From assembly GCF_030531065.1 (NCBI RefSeq), contig NZ_JAUNOQ010000003.1, positions 1 to 64,000 of the forward strand: a stretch of DNA of 64,000 nt, in the 5' to 3' direction. Origin of the DNA: Phascolarctobacterium sp. GTDB lineage: Bacteria; Bacillota; Negativicutes; Acidaminococcales; Acidaminococcaceae. Position numbers and translations under genes: made by a program. This document shows positions 34,882 through 44,899 of the stretch, piece after piece. The notes beneath the pieces are model-generated. The model ran no database searches and was not told the origin of the DNA. It was given only the letters and a program-made list of their open reading frames with translations. The number at the start of each line of letters is the position of its first letter. Positions within the stretch are counted from its first letter, which is position 1.

Positions 34882-35238
34882 TTACAGCATTTCTTCCTTA
34901 TGTTCTAAAATTGCTTTGCAGGCAGCGCAAGCCGGGCAGTCGCAGTAAGTCGCGCCAGCGCCTTTAATTTCTTCCGCATGAGCCAAAATATTTTTTGCCA
35001 GCTCCGCGCCGAAAACTTTTACGCCGGCTTCCGACCCGGCGAAAGCGATTAAGCCGTCGATGGGCATAATATCCGCCTCCAGCTCGGCGATATATTTTTC
35101 CGTCGCCGCTTTTTCGCCGTCAGTGCCAACGGCGGCAATCCAGGCTTCGGCTGCGGCCTTTATTTCCTTGCAGGCGCTTGGAGCGGCCAGCAAAGCTTTA
35201 GTTTGTTCTGCAACAAAGGTTTCTATTTCTTTTTTCAT
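34882..35238 (-). CDS. Conserved small protein with C-terminal Cys cluster
   Basis: I do not recognise a functional family. The 118-residue protein is acidic and helical and ends with YCDCPACAACKAILEHKEEM, giving a C-x-C-x-x-C-x-x-C cluster suited to a metal or redox centre. The middle part DIMPIDGLIAFAGSEAG is hydrophobic. GGAGG lies before the ATG and the gene has its own promoter and terminator. Similar proteins in anaerobes have been labelled as chaperones, which the sequence does not support. Confidence 0.7.
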   Translation of the reverse strand: MKKEIETFVAEQTKALLAAPSACKEIKAAAEAWIAAVGTDGEKAATEKYIAELEADIMPIDGLIAFAGSEAGVKVFGAELAKNILAHAEEIKGAGATYCDCPACAACKAILEHKEEML

Positions 35239-35274
35239 AATCGAATACCTCCTCGGAATTTTTAGGATAGCTTC

Positions 35275-35302
35275 ATTATACGCCGCGCGCTTCTTAGTGT
35301 AA
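35275..35302 (-). promoter_or_regulatory. Promoter of the small Cys-cluster gene
   Basis: Minus strand TTACAC (35297-35302), 16-bp spacer and TATAAT (35275-35280). Confidence 0.6.
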
Positions 35303-35347
35303 AGTAAGCACTTTTTAGTGCCCTAGTCACCCGCAAGTAACCAAACG

Positions 35348-36964
35348 CTACCAAGCCGCTACTGTGCCGTCGGCGCGCGGTTCCGTCGCCCCGGCCAGCA
35401 CGCCCGCGTCGTCGCGCCAGATAATCTCGCCGCGCCCGAAGCTCGTATAATCGCCCGTCACTGCTACCTCGTGTCCGCGGCGGCGCAATTCGTCTACAAT
35501 ATCCTGTGGGACCCTGTCCTCCAGCAAAATTTTTTTGCCTTCAAGCCACTGCCAGCGCGGCGCGTCCAACGCGGCCTGTGGATTCAGCAAAAAGTCCACC
35601 GTGTTCATAATCACCTGCACGTGGCCCTGCGGCTGCATATAAGCGCCCATCACGCCGAACGGTCCGACTGCACGTCCGTCCTTCGTCAAAAAGCCGGGAA
35701 TTATCGTGTGATACGGTTTTTTGCGCGGCTGCAAATAATCGTCCGACTGTGGGTCCAGGCTGAACCCCGCAGCGCGGCAATTAAAATTAAACCCATACCC
35801 CGGCAGCACGACGCCGCTGCCGAAATCCTTGTAATTGCTTTGGATAAAGGAAACCATATTGCCCTCGCCGTCCGCCGTACACAAGTACACCGTCCCCCCG
35901 CAGAACGGTTTGCCGGCCTTAGGCAGCAGCGCCTGCTCGCCTATCAAAGCGCGCCGCTGCGCCGTGTACTCCTCCGACAGCAGCTCCTCGGTTTTTACTT
36001 TCATATAGCGCGGGTCGGCGATATATTTCATGCCGTCGGCAAAAGCCAGCTTCATCGCTTCGATTTGCTTATGGAAAGTTGCGCCGCAGTCCCTGTCGGC
36101 AAACTCAAAGCCCTTTAAAATATTCAGCGCCATCAACGCTGTGACGCCGTGCCCGTTAGGCGGCATTTCCCATACCTCGTAGCCGCGGTAATTTATATGC
36201 AGCGGCTCCTGCCACTCCGCATGGTAATCCGCCAAATCCGCCGCCGTCAAAAAGCCGCCGGTACGCTCGCTGAACGCGGCTATCTCCCGCGCCAGCTCGC
36301 CGCGGTACAAGCTTTCACAATAGCTTTCCGCCAACAGGCGCAAAGTTTTAGCGTGCCCCGGCAAGCGAACAATTTCGCCTGTTTTGGGCGCGCGTCCCTG
36401 CGGAGCGAAGGCTGCGAACCACGGCGCGATAGCCGCGTCGCCTTTATAAGGAGTGAACTTTTCTACGCCCGCCTGCCAAAAACGCGCCACGATGGGCGAA
36501 ACCGGATAGCCGTCTTCCGCGTAGCTGATCGCAGGTTCAAACAACTGCGCGAAGGGCAGCCTGCCAAAGCGCTTGTGCAGCTCGGCCCATGCCGCGGCCG
36601 CGCCCGGCACCGTTACGGCGCACCAGCCGAAAAACGGCATCTTCTCCGTATATCCATGAGCCGCTACCGCTGCCGCCGTCAAATTCTGCGGCGCATAGCC
36701 GCTGCCGTTCAAACCGTATAGCTTATCCTTGACCCAAACCAACGCAAAGCAATCGCTGCCCAAGCCGTTATTCGTCGGCTCCGTCACCGTCTGGCAGATA
36801 GCCGTGGCAATAGCAGCGTCGATGGCGTTGCCGCCCCGCTGCAAAATTTGCAGGCCGGCCTGCGCCGCCAACGGCTGCGAGGTGCAGACCATGCCGCGTT
36901 TTGCGTATACGACGCGACGGCGCGAACCGTAAGAATAATTCTGTCCGTTAAATTGAAATTCCAT
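35348..36964 (-). CDS. Gamma-glutamyltransferase family protein
   Basis: The 538-residue Ntn-hydrolase resembles YwrD-type gamma-glutamyltransferases. The large subunit part holds GGNAIDAAIATAICQTVTEP near 45 and GLGSDCFALVW. Autocleavage should fall before the Thr of GGTVYLCTADGEGNMVSFIQ near 360, the catalytic nucleophile. A later GPFGVMGAYMQPQGHVQVI is conserved in the small subunit. No signal peptide is seen, so unlike classical periplasmic Ggt it should be cytoplasmic. The substrate could be glutathione or another gamma-glutamyl compound. Confidence 0.9.
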   Translation of the reverse strand: MEFQFNGQNYSYGSRRRVVYAKRGMVCTSQPLAAQAGLQILQRGGNAIDAAIATAICQTVTEPTNNGLGSDCFALVWVKDKLYGLNGSGYAPQNLTAAAVAAHGYTEKMPFFGWCAVTVPGAAAAWAELHKRFGRLPFAQLFEPAISYAEDGYPVSPIVARFWQAGVEKFTPYKGDAAIAPWFAAFAPQGRAPKTGEIVRLPGHAKTLRLLAESYCESLYRGELAREIAAFSERTGGFLTAADLADYHAEWQEPLHINYRGYEVWEMPPNGHGVTALMALNILKGFEFADRDCGATFHKQIEAMKLAFADGMKYIADPRYMKVKTEELLSEEYTAQRRALIGEQALLPKAGKPFCGGTVYLCTADGEGNMVSFIQSNYKDFGSGVVLPGYGFNFNCRAAGFSLDPQSDDYLQPRKKPYHTIIPGFLTKDGRAVGPFGVMGAYMQPQGHVQVIMNTVDFLLNPQAALDAPRWQWLEGKKILLEDRVPQDIVDELRRRGHEVAVTGDYTSFGRGEIIWRDDAGVLAGATEPRADGTVAAW

Positions 36965-37012
36965 TGCGAACCTCCTTCGCGAAAAATTTTTTAATCGCTC
37001 TTTTCTAATTTA

Positions 37013-37041
37013 ATTATAAGCCGACAGTCTGCGCCTGTAAA
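37013..37041 (-). promoter_or_regulatory. Gamma-glutamyltransferase gene promoter
   Basis: Minus strand TTTACA (37036-37041), 17-bp spacer and TATAAT (37013-37018). An inverted repeat GCCGAC...GTCGGC (37020-37052) spans the -35 box and may be an operator. Confidence 0.65.
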
Positions 37042-37173
37042 GAATAGTCGGCAGGGCGATTACTTTTTTGCATTTTTATAAACATTTTTACAAAATCATT
37101 AAGGCTTAACGACTCCTAACGCAGAGTATTTTTTATTTTCCGTAAAAAACTATCGTAACGCATAGCGATATGA

Positions 37174-37207
37174 TATAATTGAATTAAGGAATTGTAGCTT
37201 TACAATT
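37174..37207 (+). promoter_or_regulatory. TAXI-TRAP operon -10 box and inverted repeat
   Basis: TATAAT (37174-37179) without a strong -35 box, followed at the start point by a perfect inverted repeat AATTGTA-GCTT-TACAATT (37190-37207). This is placed like a repressor site. Confidence 0.55.
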
Positions 37208-37234
37208 GTGAAAAGTCAAGAGGAAAGAGGCGAA

Positions 37235-38245
37235 ATGTTTATGAAAAAAATTATTGCTCTCATGATGATGATCGTTATGGCTTTAACCGTGGCAGCCTGC
37301 GGCGGCGACAAGAAAGCGGACGGCAAAAGCGCCGGTAAGCTCGATCGTTCCAAGGAGTTTATCACGGTGCTGACGGGTCCCACCAGCGGCATTTACTTCC
37401 CCATCGGCGGCGCTTTCTCTAAAGTTGTCGGCGAAATGGGCTACAAAACATCCGCTACGGCAACCGGCGCTACGGCTGAAAACATCAACGCTATCCTGAC
37501 CGGCAAGGGCGAAATGGCCATCGCTATGAGCGACTCCGTTATCCAGGCAGTAGAAGCCTTCGGCGCTTACCAGGGCAAACCCAAAGCCGAGGATCTGCGC
37601 GCTATGATGGGCTTGTGGCCGAATGTCTGCCAGATTGTAACCACCAAGGACAGCGGCATTACTAAATTTGAAGACCTGAAAGGCAAGCGCGTAGGCGTTG
37701 GCGCGCCTAACTCCGGCGTAGAGCTGAACGCGCGCATGATGTTTGAAGCTCACGGCATGACCTATAAGGACGCTAAGGTCGACTACCTCTCCTACGGCGA
37801 AGCTATCGACCAAATTAAAAACGGCCAGTGCGACGTAGCTTTCGTAACCTCCGGCTTAGGCAACGCTACGATTAAAGAACTGGGTACCGCCAAAGAAATC
37901 GTATTCGTTCCCGTTGAAGGCGAAGCTTTGAAAAAATTAATCGCTAAATATCCCTTCTATGTAGAATGGACTATTCCTAAAGACGTATACGGCACTCAAA
38001 AGGATACCACTACCGCAGCCGTTATGAATATCATGCTGGTCAGCAAGAACCTGTCCGACGATGTGGTTTACGACCTGTTGTCCGGTATCTACGATCCTAA
38101 GGGCTTAGAGGTTATCGGCGCTTCCCATGCAACCGCAAAACGCGAAATCAAACTGGACACTGCTCTGCGCGGTATTCAAGGCACCTCCGTTCAGCTGCAC
38201 CCCGGCGCCATCAAGTATTATAAGGAAAAGGGCTTGCTGAAATAA
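37235..38245 (+). CDS. TAXI family TRAP transporter substrate-binding lipoprotein
   Basis: The 336-residue protein has a lipoprotein signal (MKKIIALMMMIVMALTVAAC, lipobox ending at Cys) and a TAXI fold: VLTGPTSGIYFPIGGAFSKV near 48, where TAXI proteins bind substrate, and GKRVGVGAPNSGVELNARMM near 150. It captures a small carboxylate or glutamate-like compound outside the inner membrane for the TRAP permease. ATG 37235 lies four bases after GAGG; ATG 37241 is equally possible. First gene of a three-gene operon. Confidence 0.93.
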   Translation: MFMKKIIALMMMIVMALTVAACGGDKKADGKSAGKLDRSKEFITVLTGPTSGIYFPIGGAFSKVVGEMGYKTSATATGATAENINAILTGKGEMAIAMSDSVIQAVEAFGAYQGKPKAEDLRAMMGLWPNVCQIVTTKDSGITKFEDLKGKRVGVGAPNSGVELNARMMFEAHGMTYKDAKVDYLSYGEAIDQIKNGQCDVAFVTSGLGNATIKELGTAKEIVFVPVEGEALKKLIAKYPFYVEWTIPKDVYGTQKDTTTAAVMNIMLVSKNLSDDVVYDLLSGIYDPKGLEVIGASHATAKREIKLDTALRGIQGTSVQLHPGAIKYYKEKGLLK

Positions 38246-38286
38246 GAAGCTGTCATCAGTTTCTCAAGCAAACGAATTTCATTCCA

Positions 38287-38796
38287 GTGAAAAACATGTC
38301 AAAGAAGACATTAATAACAGTAATTTTACTGCTCAGTACTATTGCTGCCAGCCTTTTGGGCTGGCAGCAACTATATTCCAACAAAAAAGTCCTGCGTATT
38401 TATGATTATCAAACGGGCAAAGAGTATGTGCGCTATCCTGTAAAAACAGGCGACAAGCTGTTCTTCGGCTGGATTCATTCCTTAGAGCGCATCTCCTGGC
38501 ACGAATATTATCATATCAACGCCGACAATACGCTGGAATTAGACGCTATTTCCTTTCCTGCCTTCGGCGCAGGCATTCCCGAAAACAAGGGCAAACGAAC
38601 CCGTATAGAAAAAGGACGCATTTATATGGAGGAAATAGGTCAGCTTTTCCCTCAGTTTGTTTGGATTAATTCCAACATGTTCACGCGCGAAATCAAAATT
38701 AATGATGTTCTGGTAACCAGCGGACGTATCCTTCCTGAACATACCAGATTAGTTTTAGTTATTGAGAGAAGGGGTGTTTTCGATGACGGATATTAA
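38287..38796 (+). CDS. DUF1850 protein of the TRAP operon
   Basis: The 169-residue protein has one N-terminal membrane span and a periplasmic domain containing GDKLFFGWIHSLERISWHEY, the conserved core of DUF1850. This family is repeatedly encoded with TAXI-type TRAP transporters but its role is not known; a periplasmic accessory role is inferred. GTG 38287 or ATG 38296 is the start; neither has a strong ribosome site, so translation may depend on the upstream gene. It overlaps the permease gene by 14 bp. Confidence 0.82.
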   Translation: MKNMSKKTLITVILLLSTIAASLLGWQQLYSNKKVLRIYDYQTGKEYVRYPVKTGDKLFFGWIHSLERISWHEYYHINADNTLELDAISFPAFGAGIPENKGKRTRIEKGRIYMEEIGQLFPQFVWINSNMFTREIKINDVLVTSGRILPEHTRLVLVIERRGVFDDGY

Positions 38797-40759
38797 AAAG
38801 AAGCCGGCGGACGAGCAGTTAAACTTTGAAGCCAGCGCCGAAATGCAAAAAAAATCCGACGAAATTATCAAAAAGCTGGACAAGGAATCTACGACCAGAA
38901 GCTTTTCCGGCGTCATGAAAAAGATTTTCTTCGTGCTTTGCCTGCTCGTTTCCCTGTACCATTTATACACCGCGACCTTTGGTCCGCCCTTAACGCTGAT
39001 TCACCGTTCCATTCACGTATCCATGATGCTGGCGCTTACCTTCCTGATGTATCCCATGTGTAAAAAATCCAGCTTTACCACGCCGTCCATTATAGACTGG
39101 CTGTTAGTCGCGCTGTCCTTAGCGGCGCCCATCTATATTTCTACTAACTATTTAGGCGTAGTCGAAAGAGCCGGCAACGCCAATACGATGGACATGATCA
39201 TGGCCACGCTGCTGGTAGTTCTCGTTTTGGAAGCCTCCAGACGTGTAAGCGGCAATGTATTATCTATTTTGAGCCTTATTTTTATTGGTTACGGTCTGTT
39301 CGGGCGCGAAATGCCGGGTATGTTCATGCACCGCGGCTACGACTGGCTCAGTCTTTCCAACCATTTCTTCGCCAACACCGAAGGCATTTACGGCACGTCC
39401 GTCAACGTAGCGGCCAGCTATATTTATCTGTTTATTCTGTTCGGCGCTGTCATGAGCAAATCCGGTATGGGACAGCTGTTCAACGACCTCGCGTTATCCC
39501 TGGCCGGTCATACTAAAGGCGGCCCGGCGAAGGTTTCCGTACTGGCTTCCGGTCTTTTAGGCTCCATCAACGGCTCCGCAGTAGCCAACGTCGTTACTAC
39601 CGGCGCGTTCACCATCCCGCTGATGAAAAAAACCGGCTATTCCAAAGAATTTGCCGGCGCAGTAGAATCCGCAGCTTCTGTAGGCGGTCAGCTGCTTCCT
39701 CCCATCATGGGCGCGGCCGCTTTTATCATGGCGGAAATGCTGGGCGTAAAATATTCCAGCATTATTATTTGGGCGGCAATCCCAGCCTTACTTTATTATC
39801 TCGGCATTATCATTCAGGTACAGCTGCGCGCCTCCAAGGACGGCTTGGTCGGTCTCCCCAAAGAACAGCTGCCTTCCTTTAAAGCCGTTATCAATTCCCG
39901 CGGCCATCTTTTAATTCCCGTATTTTTCTTGCTCTACATGCTCTTCTTTTCCGGCACTACCGTCGTTTATTCGGCAGTACTGACCATCGTGCTGACGATT
40001 ATCGTAGCGCAGCTGAAAAAAGAAACCCGCATGAGCTTTAACGATATGGTAACCGCTCTGGCCGACGGCGCTAAGCAAACCGTATCCGTAGCCGTAGCCT
40101 GCGCCTGCGTAGGCATTATCATCGGCGTCTGCTCCAAAACCGGCTTTGGCCTGACCATGGCCAACACCATCATTGCTTTGGGCGGCACCAGCATCCTCTT
40201 CACGCTGGTATTCACCATGATAACCTGCATGATCCTCGGCATGGGCCTGCCCTCCATTCCGGCTTACATCATCACCGCAGCTATCGCCGCTCCGGCACTG
40301 GCTAAGCTTGGTATCGCTCCGGCAGCAGCTCATATGTTCTCGTTCTATTACGCCATGTTTGCAAACCTGACTCCGCCTGTAGCGCTGGCTTCCTTTGCCG
40401 CAGCCGGCCTTTCCGGCGGCGATCCCATGAAGACCGGCTTCGCTTCCGTCAAGCTGGCCATCGCAGGCTTTATCGTTCCCTTTATGTTCGTCTTCTCGCC
40501 CCAGCTGATGCTTATCGACACCACTGTATTTGAAGGCGTCTGGACGGCAGCCTCCGCCTGCCTTGGCGTATTCCTGCTGGCCGTTGCAACGGAAGGCTAT
40601 TTTCTGGCTCCGTTGGCATTGTGGCTGCGCGTTATCGTCCTAGCCGGCTCCCTGGGCCTGATGTATCCCGGTATCGTAACCGACGCCGTGGGCGTAACCG
40701 TTTGCGCAGTTCTCTACATGATCCAAAAGAAAAAGGAAAAATCCTTAAAGACAGCTTAA
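38783..40759 (+). CDS. TRAP transporter fused small/large permease
   Basis: The 658-residue membrane protein combines the 4-span small and 12-span large TRAP subunits (TIGR02123 type). A cytoplasmic N-terminus of about 45 residues precedes the spans. Landmarks are GSINGSAVANVVTTGAFTIP, SAASVGGQLLPPIMGAAAFI and MGLPSIPAYIITAAIAAPAL, typical of the large subunit's ion/substrate core. It imports the TAXI ligand with a sodium or proton gradient. ATG 38783 follows AAGGGG. Confidence 0.95.
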   Translation: MTDIKKKPADEQLNFEASAEMQKKSDEIIKKLDKESTTRSFSGVMKKIFFVLCLLVSLYHLYTATFGPPLTLIHRSIHVSMMLALTFLMYPMCKKSSFTTPSIIDWLLVALSLAAPIYISTNYLGVVERAGNANTMDMIMATLLVVLVLEASRRVSGNVLSILSLIFIGYGLFGREMPGMFMHRGYDWLSLSNHFFANTEGIYGTSVNVAASYIYLFILFGAVMSKSGMGQLFNDLALSLAGHTKGGPAKVSVLASGLLGSINGSAVANVVTTGAFTIPLMKKTGYSKEFAGAVESAASVGGQLLPPIMGAAAFIMAEMLGVKYSSIIIWAAIPALLYYLGIIIQVQLRASKDGLVGLPKEQLPSFKAVINSRGHLLIPVFFLLYMLFFSGTTVVYSAVLTIVLTIIVAQLKKETRMSFNDMVTALADGAKQTVSVAVACACVGIIIGVCSKTGFGLTMANTIIALGGTSILFTLVFTMITCMILGMGLPSIPAYIITAAIAAPALAKLGIAPAAAHMFSFYYAMFANLTPPVALASFAAAGLSGGDPMKTGFASVKLAIAGFIVPFMFVFSPQLMLIDTTVFEGVWTAASACLGVFLLAVATEGYFLAPLALWLRVIVLAGSLGLMYPGIVTDAVGVTVCAVLYMIQKKKEKSLKTA

Positions 40760-40799
40760 CGCCGCCAGCTATTCAGCTACACGGCATAGTGCAAGCAAT

Positions 40800-40851
40800 A
40801 AACCCCTTACCATTCTGATAAAAGTCAGAAGAGTAAGGGGTTTGCTTTTTT
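40800..40851 (+). terminator. TRAP operon terminator
   Basis: AAACCCCTTAC and GTAAGGGGTTT close a stem with an inner hairpin TTCTGA...TCAGAA, followed by GCTTTTTT. Confidence 0.85.
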
Positions 40852-41021
40852 GCTAGTCTGGCGCTATACTATGCCATAGCATTCTTTTTAAAAGAATCAA
40901 TGATATCAAAAATTTCTATTATCTGCGGCGTCTCAAACATCTCATACATCGAGGTACTGTCAAGAGTCTCCTTAGATTATAATTATATTGCATTATCAGC
41001 ATAATAGCAAATACAAAAAGA
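40852..41021. other. Intergenic stretch without recognised gene
   Basis: About 170 bp of AT-rich DNA between convergent operons. Only a 26-codon minus-strand frame (40869-40949) without a ribosome site is present. No RNA structure or promoter could be supported. Confidence 0.4.
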
Positions 41022-41048
41022 AAAAGCAGGAACCGAAGTTCCTGCTTA
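41022..41048 (-). terminator. Terminator after rplQ
   Basis: AAGCAGGAAC and its inverse GTTCCTGCTT with a TTCG-type tetraloop, followed by TTTTCTTTTT on the minus strand. It ends the ribosomal supercluster. Confidence 0.9.
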
Positions 41049-41060
41049 AAACGCTCTGAA

Positions 41061-41399
41061 TTAGATGAGCTCGATAATAGCCATTTCTGCAGCATCACCG
41101 CGACGGGGACCTACTCTGTAAATACGAGTAAAGCCGCCTTGTCTGCCTTCATATTTCGGAGCAATTTCTTCAAACAGTTTTTTGGTAACGGCTTCGTCAA
41201 CCAGTACTGCCAAAACCTGACGGCGAGCATGCAGGTCGCCGCGTTTAGCCAAGGTGATCAGCTGAGCGGATTGCTTAGCTACTTCTTTAGCCTTGGTAAT
41301 GGTGGTTTCGATTCTGCCATATTTGAAGAAGGAAGTTAAAATGCTGCGAAACAGAGCTTTACGGTTGCTGGAATTACGACCCAGTTTTCTGTATGCCAT
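41061..41399 (-). CDS. rplQ: Ribosomal protein L17
   Basis: The 112-residue protein starts [20 protein letters not shown], the L17 signature, and lines the exit tunnel surface. Last gene of the alpha part, 19 bp after rpoA. GGGGG precedes the ATG. Confidence 0.98.
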   Translation of the reverse strand: MAYRKLGRNSSNRKALFRSILTSFFKYGRIETTITKAKEVAKQSAQLITLAKRGDLHARRQVLAVLVDEAVTKKLFEEIAPKYEGRQGGFTRIYRVGPRRGDAAEMAIIELI

Positions 41400-41418
41400 G
41401 TACTTCTGACCCCCTTAA

Positions 41419-42381
41419 TTAGTCTTCATCACTTTTGCGTAAGGACAATCCCAGATCGCTAAGTTTCTTCTTAACTTCATCCAGGGACTTACGGCCCAAG
41501 TTACGAACTTTCATCATATCTTCTTCGGATTTCATGGTTAACTCTTCTACGGTATTGATACCGGCACGGCGCAGGCAGTTGTTGCTGCGCACGGACAGGT
41601 CAAGATCGTCGATAGACATTGCACCAGGACCCTCTTTTTTAGGTTCAGCACCTTCCGGTTCAGAACCGCCGGCTACGCTGATAGTAGGAGTATCGGTATC
41701 GCCGGTATGGAACAACTTGAGATAATCAATTAAGATGCCGGAAGCCATGTTTACAGCTTCATCAGGCATAACGCTGCCGTCAGTCCAAACTTCCAAAGTA
41801 AGCTTGTCATAGTTGGTAACATTGCCTACGCGGGTATCGTTAACAGCAAATTTTACTCTGGTAATGGGAGAGTAAATGGAGTCTACCGGAATAATTCCGA
41901 TGGGCTGATCCGGCTGTTTATTCTTATCCGCAGGAACATAACCGAGGCCCTTATCAACATGGATTTCCATATTGAAAACTGCGTCCTTATCTAAAGTCGC
42001 AATATGCAGCTCAGGGTTCAAAATCTCTACATCGCTGTCAGCAATAATATTTGCCGCAGTAACTTCCTGCTCACCAGAGCATTCAATTCGCAGGACTTTT
42101 TCCTCTTCGCCTTCCATTTTCAGGCACAAAGCCTTAATGTTCAGAATGATGTCTGCGACATCCTCACGAACGCCAGGAATAGTAGCAAACTCGTGCAGAA
42201 CTCCGTCAATTTTAACGTAAGTTACTGCGGCACCCGGCAGGGAGGACAGCAAAACGCGACGCAGGCTGTTGCCCAGCGTAATGCCATAGCCTCTCTCCAG
42301 CGGCTCCCAAACAAATTTGCCATAGCGACCATCTTCGCTGATCTCAGCTGTAACCATCTTAGGTTTTTCAATTTCAATCAT
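41419..42381 (-). CDS. rpoA: RNA polymerase alpha subunit
   Basis: The 320-residue protein has the N-terminal dimerisation domain ([20 protein letters not shown] near 27-46) that scaffolds the polymerase and a C-terminal domain ([20 protein letters not shown], then [14 protein letters not shown]) that contacts activators and UP elements. Length is typical. GAAGGAGG precedes ATG. Confidence 0.98.
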   Translation of the reverse strand: MIEIEKPKMVTAEISEDGRYGKFVWEPLERGYGITLGNSLRRVLLSSLPGAAVTYVKIDGVLHEFATIPGVREDVADIILNIKALCLKMEGEEEKVLRIECSGEQEVTAANIIADSDVEILNPELHIATLDKDAVFNMEIHVDKGLGYVPADKNKQPDQPIGIIPVDSIYSPITRVKFAVNDTRVGNVTNYDKLTLEVWTDGSVMPDEAVNMASGILIDYLKLFHTGDTDTPTISVAGGSEPEGAEPKKEGPGAMSIDDLDLSVRSNNCLRRAGINTVEELTMKSEEDMMKVRNLGRKSLDEVKKKLSDLGLSLRKSDED

Positions 42382-42451
42382 TCGGAAAGCCTCCTTCTTT
42401 CGCGTATTACCACAATACGTCTCTCAGTGGGTGGCACAAGATGTTCACTAA

Positions 42452-43045
42452 TTATTTAGAGTACAACTCAACGATGAGATGCTCTTCGATAGGAACATCA
42501 ATTTCCTCACGAGTCGGGAAACGATCTACTTTACCGCTCAGATTAGCAGCGTCCAGAACCAGCCAAGCCGGAACTGCTTTAGTAGCCAGAGTCTCGTCCA
42601 TGCCTTTGAAGTATTCTTTTGCACGGCTGTTTTCCATTACGCTTACAACATCGCCAGCTTTTACCAAAGCGGAAGGAATGTCCAGACGCTTGCCGTTAAC
42701 GGCAATGTGGCCATGTCTTACGATTTGGCGAGCCTGACGGCGGGTGTTAGCCAAGCCCAGGCGGAAAACGATATTATCAATTCTTCTTTCCAAAAGGATC
42801 AGCAGGTTTTCACCGGTGATACCTTCCATCTTCTTAGCTTTATCATAGTAGCCGCGGAATTGTTTTTCCAGGACACCATAAATAAATTTAGCTTTTTGTT
42901 TTTCAGTTAACTGAATGCCATACTCGCTCTTTTTTCTGTTTTGGCGTTTAGCTTGGCGTTTAGATTCCTTGCTAATGCCCAGAAATGCGGGAGCTAAGCC
43001 CAAAGATCTGCATCTTTTCAGGACAGGCGTTCTATCAATTGCCAT
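42452..43045 (-). CDS. rpsD: Ribosomal protein S4
   Basis: The 197-residue primary 16S-binding protein carries an S4 RNA-binding domain ([20 protein letters not shown] near 90). The N-terminal region has a single Cys (RCRSLGL) and so lacks the four-Cys zinc site, making it a C-minus form. GGAGGTG precedes the ATG. Confidence 0.98.
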   Translation of the reverse strand: MAIDRTPVLKRCRSLGLAPAFLGISKESKRQAKRQNRKKSEYGIQLTEKQKAKFIYGVLEKQFRGYYDKAKKMEGITGENLLILLERRIDNIVFRLGLANTRRQARQIVRHGHIAVNGKRLDIPSALVKAGDVVSVMENSRAKEYFKGMDETLATKAVPAWLVLDAANLSGKVDRFPTREEIDVPIEEHLIVELYSK

Positions 43046-43061
43046 CTAGGTACACCTCCAA

Positions 43062-43454
43062 TTATACTCTTCTGCGTTTCGGCGGACGGCAGCCATTATG
43101 CGGAATCGGAGTAACGTCTTTAATGGAGTTAACTTCGAGACCTGCAGCCTGAAGCGCACGGATAGCAGCTTCACGGCCAGCGCCAGGGCCTTTTACATAT
43201 ACTTCAACTTGTTTTAAGCCATGATCCATTGCAGCTTTAGTTGCTTCTTCAGCAGCCATTTGCGCAGCAAACGGAGTGCTCTTGCGGCTGCCGCGGAAAC
43301 CGAGGCCACCTGCGGATGCCCAGCTCAAAACGTTACCTTCGGTATCAGAGATGGTAACAATAGTATTATTGAAAGTGGAGCGAATGTGTGCTACACCGTT
43401 AATTACGTTTTTGCTAACTTTCTTTTTGTTGCGAACAACTTTCTTGCCAGCCAC
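43062..43454 (-). CDS. rpsK: Ribosomal protein S11
   Basis: The 130-residue platform protein contains [18 protein letters not shown] and ends [18 protein letters not shown], both diagnostic. The start is GTG at 43454 behind GAGGGAGG. Confidence 0.98.
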   Translation of the reverse strand: MAGKKVVRNKKKVSKNVINGVAHIRSTFNNTIVTISDTEGNVLSWASAGGLGFRGSRKSTPFAAQMAAEEATKAAMDHGLKQVEVYVKGPGAGREAAIRALQAAGLEVNSIKDVTPIPHNGCRPPKRRRV

Positions 43455-43476
43455 TGGTTTATCCCTCCCTCGCTAA

Positions 43477-43845
43477 TTATTTCTTCTTGCCTGCAATAGT
43501 ACGTTTCGGACCTTTACGGGTGCGGGCATTGTTTTTAGTGTTTTGGCCGCGAACGGGCAGACCTGCACGATGTCTTCTGCCACGATAGGAACCAATTTCG
43601 ATTAAGCGTTTGATGTTGAGGGATTCCTCACGGCGGAGGTCACCTTCTACTTTATAACCCTGATCCAGAGTTTCACGGATCTTGGCTACTTCATCCTCGG
43701 TCAGATCGCGAACGCGAGTGTCCGGGTTAATACCAGTTTTAGCTAAGATTTCACGAGAGAGAGTCAGGCCGATACCGTAAATATACGGCAGTGCATACTC
43801 AATGCGTTTATCTCTCGGCAAATCGACACCAGAAATACGTGCCAT
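43477..43845 (-). CDS. rpsM: Ribosomal protein S13
   Basis: The 122-residue head protein starts [20 protein letters not shown] and has the basic tail [20 protein letters not shown] that reaches the P-site tRNA. GGAGGTG precedes ATG. Confidence 0.98.
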   Translation of the reverse strand: MARISGVDLPRDKRIEYALPYIYGIGLTLSREILAKTGINPDTRVRDLTEDEVAKIRETLDQGYKVEGDLRREESLNIKRLIEIGSYRGRRHRAGLPVRGQNTKNNARTRKGPKRTIAGKKK

Positions 43846-43862
43846 TAATGTGCACCTCCTTC

Positions 43863-43979
<117 letters not shown>

Positions 43980-44005
43980 TTAAACCTCCTCTTTGCCTGT
44001 CTTGG

Positions 44006-44224
44006 TTATTTATACCGATAAGTAATTCTTCCACGATTGAGGTCGTACGGAGTAAGCTCCACGGTAACCTTATCACCAGGCAAAATCTTGATGAAGTTCA
44101 TACGAATCTTACCGGATATATGTGCGAGAATGGTGTGACCGTTGACCAGTTGTACCTGGAACATAGCATTGGGAAGCGCTTCAAGAATTGTGCCTTCAAC
44201 CTCAATTACATCCTGTTTGGACAC
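44006..44224 (-). CDS. infA: Translation initiation factor IF-1
   Basis: The 72-residue OB-fold protein ([20 protein letters not shown]...) covers the ribosomal A site during initiation. The start is GTG 44224 seven bases after GGAGG. It follows adk directly; the map gene usual at this point is missing. Confidence 0.98.
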   Translation of the reverse strand: MSKQDVIEVEGTILEALPNAMFQVQLVNGHTILAHISGKIRMNFIKILPGDKVTVELTPYDLNRGRITYRYK

Positions 44225-44236
44225 AGCTTTACCTCC

Positions 44237-44887
44237 TTATTTGCTACATCCGAGACTAGCCTTAACGTCGGCATATACTTTGTCGATAGGCTGCAAGCCG
44301 TCGATATCCTTGAATAAGCCTTGTTTTTTGTAGTACTCGATTAACGGTTCAGTTTGTGCATGATATGCCTGTAAACGATTCTTAACGGTTGCTTCCTTAT
44401 CGTCGTCACGCTGATAAAGATTACCGCCGCACTTATCGCATACATCGTCAACCTTGCTGGGATTAAAGCTTACGTGATAGGTAGCGCCGCAGGCTTTGCA
44501 GATGCGGCGGCCGGTAACGCGGCCAACCAGCTCGGAATCAGGAACAGCGATATTTACAACACCGGTCAATTTAATGCCCAGGTCTTTCAGGATCCCGTCC
44601 AGAGCAACTGCCTGCTCTTCAGTTCTCGGGAAGCCATCCAAAATAAAGCCATTTGCACATTCGGGTTTGGACAAGCCTTCGCGAACAATGCCAATGGTTA
44701 CGACGTCGGGGACAAGGCCGCCGGCATCCATGTATCTTTTTGCCTCTTTACCAAGCTCAGTGCCTTGCTTTACAGCTGCACGGAACATGTCTCCAGTGGA
44801 GATATGAGGGATTTTAAATTCATCAATGAGTTTTTCTGCTTGAGTGCCTTTGCCGGCACCCGGAGGTCCCATTAAAAGAATATACAT
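44237..44887 (-). CDS. adk: Adenylate kinase, zinc-binding LID type
   Basis: The 216-residue enzyme interconverts ATP + AMP and 2 ADP. P-loop [14 protein letters not shown] is at 7-20, [13 protein letters not shown] near 80 and the LID (about 126-163) has CKACGATYH and CDKCGG, four Cys that bind structural zinc as in Gram-positives. AGGAGG precedes the ATG, 12 bp after secY. Confidence 0.98.
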   Translation of the reverse strand: MYILLMGPPGAGKGTQAEKLIDEFKIPHISTGDMFRAAVKQGTELGKEAKRYMDAGGLVPDVVTIGIVREGLSKPECANGFILDGFPRTEEQAVALDGILKDLGIKLTGVVNIAVPDSELVGRVTGRRICKACGATYHVSFNPSKVDDVCDKCGGNLYQRDDDKEATVKNRLQAYHAQTEPLIEYYKKQGLFKDIDGLQPIDKVYADVKASLGCSK

Positions 44888-44899
44888 TCTGAATTCCTC

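Noticed and set aside
40869-40949. 26-codon minus-strand ORF starting MYEMFETPQIIEIF between the TRAP operon and rplQ
   Set aside because: No ribosome binding site, no recognisable family and no promoter-terminator unit; kept only as intergenic DNA.
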